From Thermoplasmata archaeon (lineage in GTDB: Archaea > Thermoplasmatota > Thermoplasmata > Lutacidiplasmatales > UBA184), in assembly GCA_030043835.1 (NCBI GenBank), contig JASHWY010000229.1, positions 1-9,178 of the forward strand: a DNA stretch of 9,178 nucleotides, read 5' to 3'. Position numbers and translations under genes: made by a program. The notes under the pieces are model-generated. The model had not been told where the DNA came from. It made no database searches and saw only the letters and a program-made list of their open reading frames with translations. Within the stretch, counting starts at the first letter, position 1, and each line of letters opens with the position of its first letter. Shown here piece after piece: positions 1-6,270 of this stretch.

Positions 1-26
1 CTGCCGCGACCCGCCGCGGCGTGCGC

Positions 27-35
27 GCTATAGGC
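27..35 (+). promoter_or_regulatory. possible TATA box for the cupin gene
   Basis: A short TATA core (29-32) is centred about 28 bases before the ATG at 59. This is the spacing expected if transcription begins at or next to the start codon. No Shine-Dalgarno-like sequence precedes the ATG, which also fits a leaderless message. The element is short and sits in GC-rich DNA, so it could be chance. The same spacing recurs before other genes in the window, which adds some weight. Confidence 0.3.
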
Positions 36-58
36 CTGACCGGTCTAGGTCCCCGTCG

Positions 59-439
59 ATGGCGGACCGAAAAAAACGTCCCGCGGATAAAGTGAACCTC
101 GCTCGAAAGTTCGAATTGTTCGAGGAGTACTGGAAACCAAAGATCGTCGGGGAAGTGAACGACTTCCACGTCAAGATCGTCAAGGTGCGGGGCGAGTTCG
201 TGTGGCACCGCCATGAGAAGGAGGACGAGCTCTTTCTCGTTACGAAAGGCCGTTTAATCGTCCGGCTACGAGAGCGGGATGTCGCTCTCGGCGAAGGCGA
301 GTTCTTCGTTGTCCCTCATGGAGTCGAACACAAACCGGTGGCCGAACACGAGGCGCACGTTGTGTTGCTCGAACCCAAGTCGGCGGTGAACACGGGCGAC
401 GCGGCCGGTGCCAGAACTGCCGCTGCCGAATGGATTTAG
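59..439 (+). CDS. cupin domain protein (small single-domain)
   Basis: This encodes a 126-residue protein that is almost entirely one conserved beta-barrel cupin domain. Cupin motif 1 is visible around residues 45-65 as a His-Arg-His pair followed by an acidic stretch (EKEDELF) and a Gly. Motif 2 is visible around residues 80-92 as GEFFVVPHGVEH. Together these supply the usual metal ligands (two His, one Glu, one further His). It belongs to the group annotated as mannose-6-phosphate isomerase-like cupins, typically 110-125 residues, and its closing NTGD segment and Trp-Ile end look like a natural C terminus, so the gene seems complete. The substrate cannot be read from the sequence; members are usually unassigned, so no enzyme activity is claimed. 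ATG at 59 begins the conserved basic N terminus. The gene ends in TAG and stands alone, with no operon partner within 200 bases downstream. Confidence 0.9.
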   Translation: MADRKKRPADKVNLARKFELFEEYWKPKIVGEVNDFHVKIVKVRGEFVWHRHEKEDELFLVTKGRLIVRLRERDVALGEGEFFVVPHGVEHKPVAEHEAHVVLLEPKSAVNTGDAAGARTAAAEWI

Positions 440-676
440 CGCGGTCCTCTTACGTCGCTCGAGTCGTGGGTCGGCCGAGGTGGGTTAGATAGGTTCGAGC
501 GGGACCCGAGGCACTACGTTGATGTGGCTGACGCCGGGGACCGCCTTCTCGGTAGCTTCATGAACTTCGCGCGCGGACGACGAGCGCGCGCGGGGCACCC
601 TCCCCCACCGCGAAATGCGGGCGACGCGCGGGTGTGGTTGGCTTAAGTGGTCGGCGTCCATGGTCGGAGGGAACCT
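440..676. other. intergenic stretch without a convincing gene
   Basis: I see no well-supported gene here. It contains an alternating CG inverted repeat: arms at 568-574 and 584-590 could form a 7-base-pair hairpin with a 9-base loop. A TATA-like TTAAG (643-647) lies about 32 bases before the start of the next gene. On the minus strand, 485-661 is open from an ATG (661-659) to a stop and would encode 58 residues; its last 25 residues look more protein-like than the rest (see findings). I do not annotate it as a gene. Confidence 0.5.
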
Positions 677-871
677 ATGGCGTACTTCGAGTGTCCCGTC
701 TGCGGCGGAGGATACGTTTTCGACCCGGTACCACCGCATCCAAAGTGCGATCGCGATGGTGCAGCTCTCAAACGCGCGAGCGAGGCGTCCTACACGCTCA
801 ATGCTCGTCAGGACGATGTCGATGTCGCCTCGGTCAAGCCAGCCAGCCGGGCGAAAGCAAAACGTCCTTGA
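677..871 (+). CDS. small zinc-ribbon protein (CxxC...HxxC)
   Basis: This is a 64-residue hypothetical protein. Its N-terminal half carries four likely zinc ligands: Cys6 and Cys9 in a CPVC knuckle, then His21 and Cys24 in an HPKC knuckle followed by an acidic DRDG turn. This is the layout of a single small zinc ribbon. The C-terminal half (about 33-64) looks unstructured and ends in a Lys/Arg-rich tail, which could contact nucleic acid, though that is only inferred. I chose ATG 677 because GGAGG (666-670) lies six bases upstream and because the conserved-looking MAYFECPVC begins here; an in-frame ATG at 647 would add a ten-residue extension with no domain features. A TATA-like TTAAG at 643-647 may be its promoter. 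The specific family and function are not recognised. Confidence 0.65.
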   Translation: MAYFECPVCGGGYVFDPVPPHPKCDRDGAALKRASEASYTLNARQDDVDVASVKPASRAKAKRP

Positions 872-1210
872 ACCCGCCGCGATACACGCGACCGGCGTTA
901 AGCTCCCGCCCTGGGGTACTGTGCGAACGTGGGATGCCCCGAAGATCGAGCTCTTCCGCTCCCCCACGTCATGTTCTGCAGCCGGGCTAGCGAGGCCTCG
1001 ACTCCCGGCGTCGGGTTCGATGGCACTCGATCCGCGCTTCATCGCCCCACCCGGAAGCCGCTCCTCGAGGACTTCGGGACGGCATGTGACGGACTCGCCC
1101 GCCGCGCGATCGTCTCGCGTCCCTCGCGCGGTCCACGAAGCCGCTCCGCGCGAGCCCTGAAATAGCGCGAACCCGCTCGGCCCGCCGGCAGGGAGATCCC
1201 CGACCTGATC
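872..1210. other. 339-base gap with no recognisable gene
   Basis: Open frames exist here on both strands, but their translations are rich in Arg, Ser and Pro, match no family I know, and look like products of GC-rich composition. No tRNA fits. A GGTTCGAT stretch near 1014-1021 recalls a T-loop, but its flanks cannot form a T stem. A GGGAG at 1191-1195 lies 15 bases before the ATG at 1211, rather far for a ribosome binding site. An AAATAG at 1160-1165 is the only AT-rich promoter-like stretch, about 48 bases before that ATG. The segment may be a leader region or a decayed gene. Confidence 0.5.
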
Positions 1211-2479
1211 ATGGTGACGTCGCTCCAGGTCGTGACGTTCGGGTTCGTCGGACTCCTCGGCGTCGCGAGCTTCCTTCTCCTTCTTCTCCGCACCCGCTAC
1301 GGAACGGGGATCGCACGCGCGGTCGATCGATTCCTGCGAGCGGTCTCAACTCGCGGGAATTTTAGTTGGCTCGACTGGCGGCTCGTCCTTCTCGTTTGCG
1401 GCGCTGCGTACGCCGCCGTCATCGCCTTCGACCTCACCTACGGTCTCTTCGCGTGCTCGGGAAAGGGGCCGAGCGATATCCTCGGCCTCCTCGCGAGCGG
1501 GCGAGCGGTCCTGAACGGCAAGGACCCGTTCACCGTCTCGGATTGTGGAGGTTCGCTCGACGTCCCGTACGGGCTCGCCGCGGTCGTGATTGACGTGATC
1601 GGGAGCCCGGGAGGGGTCATCGGCATCGCCGCGGTCTGGGGGCTCGTCGCGCTCGCCCTCATCCCGCTCACCTGGGTCCTCGCCGGACCCGACCGACGGT
1701 ACGTGACGCTCGTCGTCGCGAGCTCCCTCCTCTTCCTCCCGCTCGTCTCGGCCCAGATCGACGGAGCGAGCAATGCCCTCGTACCGACCGCAGTGCTCGT
1801 TACCGTGGTGCTCGCCCGGCGGAAGGACGCCGTCGCATCGGCGGTGGGGGGGTTTCTCGCCACCGGCCGGTTCCCCACCGTCTTTCCGATGCTCGGCGGC
1901 GCGGGGCAATTCCGCCAGCGGGTGCTCTCGATCGCCCTCGTGATCGCTGTCTTCGCGGCCGTAACCGCCGCCAGCTACGCGACCTGGGGGAGCTCGTTCT
2001 TGACGCCGGTCTTCCTCTCTCAGGTGACCCGGCGCTCGTTCTCGCTCAACCTCTATGGGCTCCTGGGGCAGAGGAACTGGCTCCCGGCGGGCGACGGCGT
2101 CGCGATCGTTCAGGCCGCCCTTACGGTCGCGGTCGTGGTCGCGGTCTGGTGGAAGGGAACGACGGTCCTCGGCGCGACCGCGATCACCCTCACGGGCGTC
2201 GCGCTGGTGACGCAGTTCCTCTCGTTCAACATCCTCGTCTGGCTCCTCCCCGTCGTGCTGCTGGGGGCCAGAGCCCGATGGTGGCTCTGGGGGATCGCGC
2301 TCATCGGGACGGTGAACTACGACATCGCCTACCCGTACTGGGGGGTCGACGCCGGGATCTGGGGACCGTACGACCTTCTCGGGGTCGCCCTCACGGTCCT
2401 TCTGTTGGGTCTCTTCGTCGACCTCTGGCGCCAGGAGCTGGGCCAAGGAAACCGCGAGGTCGGCCTTACGACTTCTTGA
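1211..2479 (+). CDS. multi-pass membrane protein, GT-C / GT87-like glycosyltransferase
   Basis: This is a 422-residue integral membrane protein with roughly ten hydrophobic segments, for example 7-26, 57-75, 134-157, 165-181, 186-202, 238-257, 297-313, 338-353, 357-370 and 386-404. After the second helix, a loop around 83-110 contains a Ser-Asp-Ile then a GRAVLNGKDPF stretch. This resembles the start of GT87 (DUF2029) polyprenyl-phosphate-mannose mannosyltransferases, where such a loop carries catalytic acidic residues. Around 264-285 a further segment with SLNLYGLLG matches the conserved late loop of the same group. The usual Lys-Pro motif after the middle helices is replaced by TGRFPTVFP, so assignment to GT87 is tentative. 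If correct, it would transfer a sugar from a lipid carrier on the outer membrane face. The gene stands alone and its 3' end overlaps the convergent pntB by 14 bases (2466-2479). The ATG at 1211 is the first in frame; a start a few codons later is possible. Confidence 0.7.
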   Translation: MVTSLQVVTFGFVGLLGVASFLLLLLRTRYGTGIARAVDRFLRAVSTRGNFSWLDWRLVLLVCGAAYAAVIAFDLTYGLFACSGKGPSDILGLLASGRAVLNGKDPFTVSDCGGSLDVPYGLAAVVIDVIGSPGGVIGIAAVWGLVALALIPLTWVLAGPDRRYVTLVVASSLLFLPLVSAQIDGASNALVPTAVLVTVVLARRKDAVASAVGGFLATGRFPTVFPMLGGAGQFRQRVLSIALVIAVFAAVTAASYATWGSSFLTPVFLSQVTRRSFSLNLYGLLGQRNWLPAGDGVAIVQAALTVAVVVAVWWKGTTVLGATAITLTGVALVTQFLSFNILVWLLPVVLLGARARWWLWGIALIGTVNYDIAYPYWGVDAGIWGPYDLLGVALTVLLLGLFVDLWRQELGQGNREVGLTTS

Positions 2480-3854
2480 GCGCGGTCACGAGCTTTCCCA
2501 CAACCTGCTGGGCGTCGCCGTAGAGCATCCTACAGTTGTCCTTGTAGAACAGGTCGTTCTCGATCCCCGCGAACCCCTTCCCCTGCCCCCGCTTGATCAC
2601 GATCACGTTCTTCGCCCGGTCGACGTCGAGGATCGGCATCCCGAAGAGGGGACTTCCCTGGCGACGCGCGGCCGGGTTCACGACGTCGTTCGCGCCGATC
2701 ACGAGCACGACGTCGGCGTTCGCGAACTCGGGGTCGATTTCGTCGCGGTCGAAGAGCTTACTGTAGTCGATTCCGGCCTCGGCGAGCAGAACGTTCATGT
2801 GGCCGGGCATCCGCCCCGCGACCGGGTGGATCGCGAACTTGACCGCCACCCCCTTCGCCTCGAGGACGTCGGAAAGCTCCTTCACCTTCTGCTGCGCCTG
2901 GGCGACCGCCATGCCGTAGCCGGGTGCGATGATCACCTCGTTTGCGTACGCCATGAGGACCGCTGCGTCGTCGACGTCGATCGGCTTCATCGACCCCTGG
3001 ACCGCGCCGCCGACCTCCTCGGTCGCCCCGAACGCCCCGAAGATCACGTTTCGAATCGAGCGGTTCATCGCTCGCGACATGAGGATCGTGAGGAGCGAAC
3101 CCGCCGCCCCGACGAGCGTTCCCGCGATCACCATCGCGTAGCCGGCGTCCCCGAGCGGCCCGTTCACGAGCGCGAATCCGTCGAGCGCGACCGCGATTCC
3201 CGTGAGCGCGTTAAAGAGGCTGATGACGACCGGCATGTCGGCCCCGCCGATGGGGAGGGTCAAGAGGACCCCGTAGAGGAGGAGGAGTACGAAGAACGGG
3301 AGGAGCCAGATCGCGTTCAAGCCCGCGACGGCGTAGACGCCGAGCGCGACCCCGACCGCGAGGACCGTCACGCTGATCGGCTGGCGCCCGGGGTAGGCGA
3401 TCGCCTTCTGACGCATCCAGCCCTGAAGCTTGAGGAAGGCGACCACGCTCCCCGCGATCGAGATCGAACCGATGATCGCCCCCGCGAGGCTCAGGGACGA
3501 GGTGGTGGGGTTCGAGAGCGTAGAGAGGAGCTCGACCGCCGCGATCGCCGCCGCGGAGCCGCCCCCCATCCCGTTGAACACCGCCACCATCTGGGGCATG
3601 GCGGTCATCTGAACGACGCGCGCCCAGTACCAACCGACCCCTCCGCCGATGATCACCCCGAGGGCGATCAGCGCGAAGTTGGAGAGCCCCGGGCTCACGA
3701 ACGTCACCGCGACCGCCACGAGCATCGCGGCGCCCGCGTAGACGATCCCACGGCGGGCGGTCTCGGGGGAGCTCATCGCCTTAAGGCCGAGGATGAAGGC
3801 GATGACCGCGACCACGTAGACCGCGTTGACGACGTCGCCCAGGTACGCGGTCAC
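2466..3854 (-). CDS. pntB: NAD(P) transhydrogenase subunit beta (PntB)
   Basis: This 462-residue protein is the beta subunit of the proton-translocating transhydrogenase, full length for the family. Residues 1 to about 265 form the membrane domain (dII), and about 285-462 the NADP(H)-binding domain (dIII). The dIII signatures are complete: PGYGMAVAQAQ (311-321), HPVAGRMPGHMN (343-354), VIGANDVVNPA (385-395), KRGQGKGFAGIEN (421-433) and MLYGDA (443-448). In dII, Asn215 in SLFNALTG aligns with the proton-channel Asn222 of the E. coli protein. Asn94 in VAVFNG occupies the place of E. coli His91, as I recall for Thermus-type enzymes. The start is GTG at 3854 and overlaps the pntAB stop as GTGA (3851-3854), indicating translational coupling. 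It is the last gene of the pnt operon and converges with the membrane glycosyltransferase-like gene. Confidence 0.97.
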   Translation of the reverse strand: MTAYLGDVVNAVYVVAVIAFILGLKAMSSPETARRGIVYAGAAMLVAVAVTFVSPGLSNFALIALGVIIGGGVGWYWARVVQMTAMPQMVAVFNGMGGGSAAAIAAVELLSTLSNPTTSSLSLAGAIIGSISIAGSVVAFLKLQGWMRQKAIAYPGRQPISVTVLAVGVALGVYAVAGLNAIWLLPFFVLLLLYGVLLTLPIGGADMPVVISLFNALTGIAVALDGFALVNGPLGDAGYAMVIAGTLVGAAGSLLTILMSRAMNRSIRNVIFGAFGATEEVGGAVQGSMKPIDVDDAAVLMAYANEVIIAPGYGMAVAQAQQKVKELSDVLEAKGVAVKFAIHPVAGRMPGHMNVLLAEAGIDYSKLFDRDEIDPEFANADVVLVIGANDVVNPAARRQGSPLFGMPILDVDRAKNVIVIKRGQGKGFAGIENDLFYKDNCRMLYGDAQQVVGKLVTALKKS

Positions 3855-4153
3855 CGCGGGGTTCCCTTCCTCTTCGAGCGGTCGAACATCGCGAGGATCC
3901 GCACCGTGACCATGTAGCCACCCGTGACGTTCATCGCCCCCATGATCACGGCGGCGAGGCCGATGCCCTGTTCGAGCGGGGTCGTCGCGATCCCGAGGGC
4001 GACGATCCCCCCAACGAGCACGATCCCGTGGATGAAGTTGGACCCGCTCATGAGCGGAGTATGAAGGAGGACCGGGACCCGGCTGATCACTTCGTAGCCG
4101 GTGAACGCGGCCAGGATCGCGATGAAGAGCGCCGTCCAGAGGTCCGCGGTCGT
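3851..4153 (-). CDS. pntAB: NAD(P) transhydrogenase subunit alpha-2 (PntAB), start codon unresolved
   Basis: This encodes the small membrane part (dII) of the alpha subunit, about 100 residues with three transmembrane helices. The conserved core is TGYEVISRVPVLLHTPLMSG followed by a His-containing NFIHG segment and a closing TGGYMVTVRIL helix. Family similarity reaches the codon directly after the pntAA stop (first helix: DLWTALFIAILAAF), and those bounds are given here. However, no ATG, GTG or TTG occurs in frame between that stop and GTG at 4090-4088. Starting at 4090 would delete most of the first helix and leave only 79 residues. Counting from 4153, the helix-2 His is residue 42, which appears to match the alpha-2 His42 proposed for proton transfer in Thermus thermophilus. 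Possible explanations are a one-base lesion or sequencing error, a non-canonical ACG or CTG start, or read-through. The 3' end overlaps pntB by four bases. Confidence 0.88.
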   Translation of the reverse strand, partial: TTADLWTALFIAILAAFTGYEVISRVPVLLHTPLMSGSNFIHGIVLVGGIVALGIATTPLEQGIGLAAVIMGAMNVTGGYMVTVRILAMFDRSKRKGTPR

Positions 4154-5293
4154 CTACTTTCCCCCCGCGAGAAGGTCGGCGGTCGCTCGGTGAACGACGG
4201 TCCCGTTCGAGGTGAGCAGGCTCGCGGCGAGGATCTCGTCGGAGTAGTTCGTTACGAGGGCCCCGTTCTTATCGAGCAGGAGGTCGAGGAACGCTTCGAC
4301 GTTCCGGGCGTACATCGCGCTCGCGTTGTACGGGAGCTGCGCGGGGAGGTTCAAGGGCCCCACGACCTGGACGCCGCCCACATCCACCTGAGCGCCGGGC
4401 TTCGTGAGCTCGCAGTTCCCACCGCTTTCGGCGGCGAGGTCGACGATCACGGCCCCGGGACGCATTTGGGCGACCGTCTCCTTGCGGACGAGAAGAGGGG
4501 CCTTACGGCCGGGGATATTCGCCGTCGTGATCACGATGTCGGCGTCGGCGATCGCCTTCGTCAGCATCTCCTGCTCCTGCTTCTTTTCGTCGTCGGTGAG
4601 CTCGCGCGCATAGCCGCCGGTCCCTTCGGCGTTGATCGCGAGCTCGAGGAACTTTGCACCGAGGCTACGGACCTGTTCGCCCGCCGCCCGCCTCACATCG
4701 TACGCCTCGACGAGGGCTCCGAGCCGCTTCGCGGTCGCGACCGCCATGAGGCCGGCGACGCCCGCCCCAAGGACGAGGACCTTCGCGGGACGGATGGTGC
4801 CGGCCGCGGTCGTCAGCATGGGGAGGAACTTCGGGCACAGATCGGCACCGATCAGCGTCGCGCGGTACCCCGCGACGGTCGCCTGGGAGGAGAGGGCGTC
4901 CATCCCCTGGGCCCGGGTGATCCGGGGGAGGAGCTCGAGGGCGAACGTCGTGACCTTCGCGTCGCGCAGCGCTGCGACCCGGTCTAAGTTGCGGCTCGCG
5001 TTCATCGTCGCGACGAGCACCGTGCCGGGCGCCATCGCCGCGACCTCCTCGAGCGTGGGCGGCTGGATCTTGACAACGACCGACGCATCGCGGAACACGG
5101 AGGGCCGGTCCGGCTCCACCCGAGCGCCGCCGGCAGCGTAGCTCGCATCGGAGTAGCGCGCCAGAGCGCCCGCGCCGGCCTCCACGACGACCTCGAGCCC
5201 CCGCTTGACGAACCGCTGGGTGACCTCCGGTACCGAGGCGACGCGCGTCTCCCCGGACGTAACCTCCTTCGGCACCGAAAGTCGCACCGGCAT
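4154..5293 (-). CDS. pntAA: NAD(P) transhydrogenase subunit alpha-1 (PntAA)
   Basis: This 379-residue protein is the soluble NAD(H)-binding subunit (dI) of the transhydrogenase, in the split three-subunit layout rather than the fused E. coli PntA. The N-terminal alanine dehydrogenase/PNT domain covers about 4-135. The Rossmann domain follows, with the dinucleotide motif VLGAGVAG at 174-181 and a downstream acidic Asp199 in the AYDVR strand. The RQD loop that positions the nicotinamide is intact: Arg124, Gln129, Asp132 and Ser135 line up with the R. rubrum Arg127, Gln132, Asp135 and Ser138. The mobile loop region around 221-240 (NAEGTGGYARELTDDE) is also typical. ATG at 5293 begins the usual family N terminus MPVRLSVPKE. 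It is the first gene of the operon, with a good TATA box just upstream. It ends in TAG at 4156-4154, which is in frame with the following pntAB segment. Confidence 0.96.
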   Translation of the reverse strand: MPVRLSVPKEVTSGETRVASVPEVTQRFVKRGLEVVVEAGAGALARYSDASYAAGGARVEPDRPSVFRDASVVVKIQPPTLEEVAAMAPGTVLVATMNASRNLDRVAALRDAKVTTFALELLPRITRAQGMDALSSQATVAGYRATLIGADLCPKFLPMLTTAAGTIRPAKVLVLGAGVAGLMAVATAKRLGALVEAYDVRRAAGEQVRSLGAKFLELAINAEGTGGYARELTDDEKKQEQEMLTKAIADADIVITTANIPGRKAPLLVRKETVAQMRPGAVIVDLAAESGGNCELTKPGAQVDVGGVQVVGPLNLPAQLPYNASAMYARNVEAFLDLLLDKNGALVTNYSDEILAASLLTSNGTVVHRATADLLAGGK

Positions 5294-5317
5294 TGGGACC
5301 GGGACGGTCGAACCGGC

Positions 5318-5332
5318 CGAGATTATACGGTT
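5318..5332 (-). promoter_or_regulatory. TATA box for the pnt operon
   Basis: On the minus strand TATAAT (5327-5322) is the clearest AT-rich element in the 137-base gap between the divergent pntAA and methyltransferase genes. It is centred about 31 bases before the pntAA ATG, which predicts a leader of only about six bases. There is no Shine-Dalgarno-like sequence before pntAA. On the plus strand the same element could also serve the methyltransferase gene, with a leader of roughly 80 bases, but no separate plus-strand promoter is evident. Confidence 0.5.
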
Positions 5333-5430
5333 GGTGCCTTGGGCCTTCGTCGTCGCCGGTCCCCGCGCATCGAGGCGCCGGCTCGTCCGGGAGGCGAACC
5401 CTCATCCGCCCTTGGCCCGTCGCGAAGGCG

Positions 5431-6270
5431 ATGGCGGAACGGCCGGCGGAAGACCGCTGGTTGGACCGCATCGTCCGCGGCGACGCGCTCGCCGTCCTCA
5501 AGCGCCTGCCGCCGGAGGGGGTCCACCTTGCGATCACGAGCCCTCCCTACAACCTCAAGGTGCCGTACCGGGGCTACGCAGACGACCGTGCTCCCGACGA
5601 GTATCTCGCGTGGCTCAAGGACGTTTGGCGCGCGCTCTACCGAGTGCTGGTCCCCGGCGGTCGGTTCGTGCTCAACGTTGCGCCGACCTCGATCAAGGAG
5701 TTCCGTCCCATCCACCACGACCTCTCCCGCGACCTCCGAGAGCTTGGCTACATCATGCGGACCGAGATCATTTGGTACAAGCAGACGATGGGCCGCCGCA
5801 CGGCCTGGGGAAGCTGGAGGAGCCCGTCGAACCCCCACATCGTCCCCTCCTGGGAGTACGTTCTGGTCTTCTCGAAGGGCCAGTGGAAGCTTCCCGGAGA
5901 CCGAAATGCGGTCGACATCACCGCGAAAGAGTTCGAGCGCTTTTCGGACGGCTTCTGGTGGATCCCCCCCGAGCGACGCCGCCAGGGCCACCCCGCCCCG
6001 TTTCCCGAGGAGCTCATCGAGCGGCTGGTGAAGTTCTACAGCTACCGCGGCAACGTGGTCCTCGACATGTTCGGCGGGACCGGGACCGTGGCGGCGGTGG
6101 CGCGCCGGCTGGGCCGCCACTATCTGCACATTGACGCGTCGGCCGAGTACTGCGCGCTCGCTCGGGACCGGGTCCGGGACGCTACACCGCCGGAGAACGC
6201 CCCGATTCCTCCTCCGCCCGCGGGGAACGAGTTCCGGCTCCCCGCGCGGCGTACTCCCCGCGCGAGCTAG
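5431..6270 (+). CDS. site-specific DNA methyltransferase (beta class, N4-cytosine/N6-adenine)
   Basis: This encodes a 279-residue DNA methyltransferase of the N6_N4_Mtase family. The catalytic motif IV is TSPPYN (36-41); the Ser-Pro-Pro-Tyr form is most often found in N4-cytosine enzymes. The AdoMet-binding region lies towards the C terminus, with motif X as HPAPFPEEL (187-195) and motif I as LDMFGGTGTV (211-220). Motif IV before motif I makes this the beta class. A WGSWRSPSNP segment (126-135) with the nearby WEYVLVFSKG (141-150) is typical of the central part. The last 30 residues are Pro/Arg-rich and probably disordered. I chose ATG 5431 because MAERPAEDRWLDRIVRGDAL starts the domain directly; upstream in-frame starts back to 5293 add only a composition-driven extension. 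No restriction endonuclease or specificity subunit is nearby, so it looks solitary. The target sequence cannot be read from the protein. Its TAG stop shares a CTAG with the convergent glycosyltransferase gene. Confidence 0.92.
   Translation: MAERPAEDRWLDRIVRGDALAVLKRLPPEGVHLAITSPPYNLKVPYRGYADDRAPDEYLAWLKDVWRALYRVLVPGGRFVLNVAPTSIKEFRPIHHDLSRDLRELGYIMRTEIIWYKQTMGRRTAWGSWRSPSNPHIVPSWEYVLVFSKGQWKLPGDRNAVDITAKEFERFSDGFWWIPPERRRQGHPAPFPEELIERLVKFYSYRGNVVLDMFGGTGTVAAVARRLGRHYLHIDASAEYCALARDRVRDATPPENAPIPPPPAGNEFRLPARRTPRAS

Noticed and set aside
985..1040. tRNA-like segment with GGTTCGAT
   Set aside because: The five bases flanking the apparent T-loop do not pair, and no acceptor or anticodon stem can be drawn.
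485..1165. Larger open frames across 485-1165 on both strands
   Set aside because: They overlap the zinc-ribbon gene, have no recognisable domain, and have a Ser/Arg/Pro-biased composition.
4154..4156. TAG between pntAA and pntAB as a pyrrolysine (sense) codon
   Set aside because: Six of the ten protein genes called here end in TAG at the expected family length (cupin, pntAA, methyltransferase, glycosyltransferase, exonuclease, hypothetical), so TAG is the commonest normal stop. A lost overlapping GTG start explains the junction better, though read-through at this one site is not excluded.
4157..4168. G6A3 run before the pntAA stop as a programmed -1 frameshift site
   Set aside because: The PntAB segment is in the same frame as pntAA, so shifting frame would leave the PntAB reading frame rather than enter it.
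5293..5430. N-terminal extension of the methyltransferase from TTG at 5293
   Set aside because: The added 46 residues are composition-driven, lie across the pnt promoter, and precede an ATG at the natural start of the domain.
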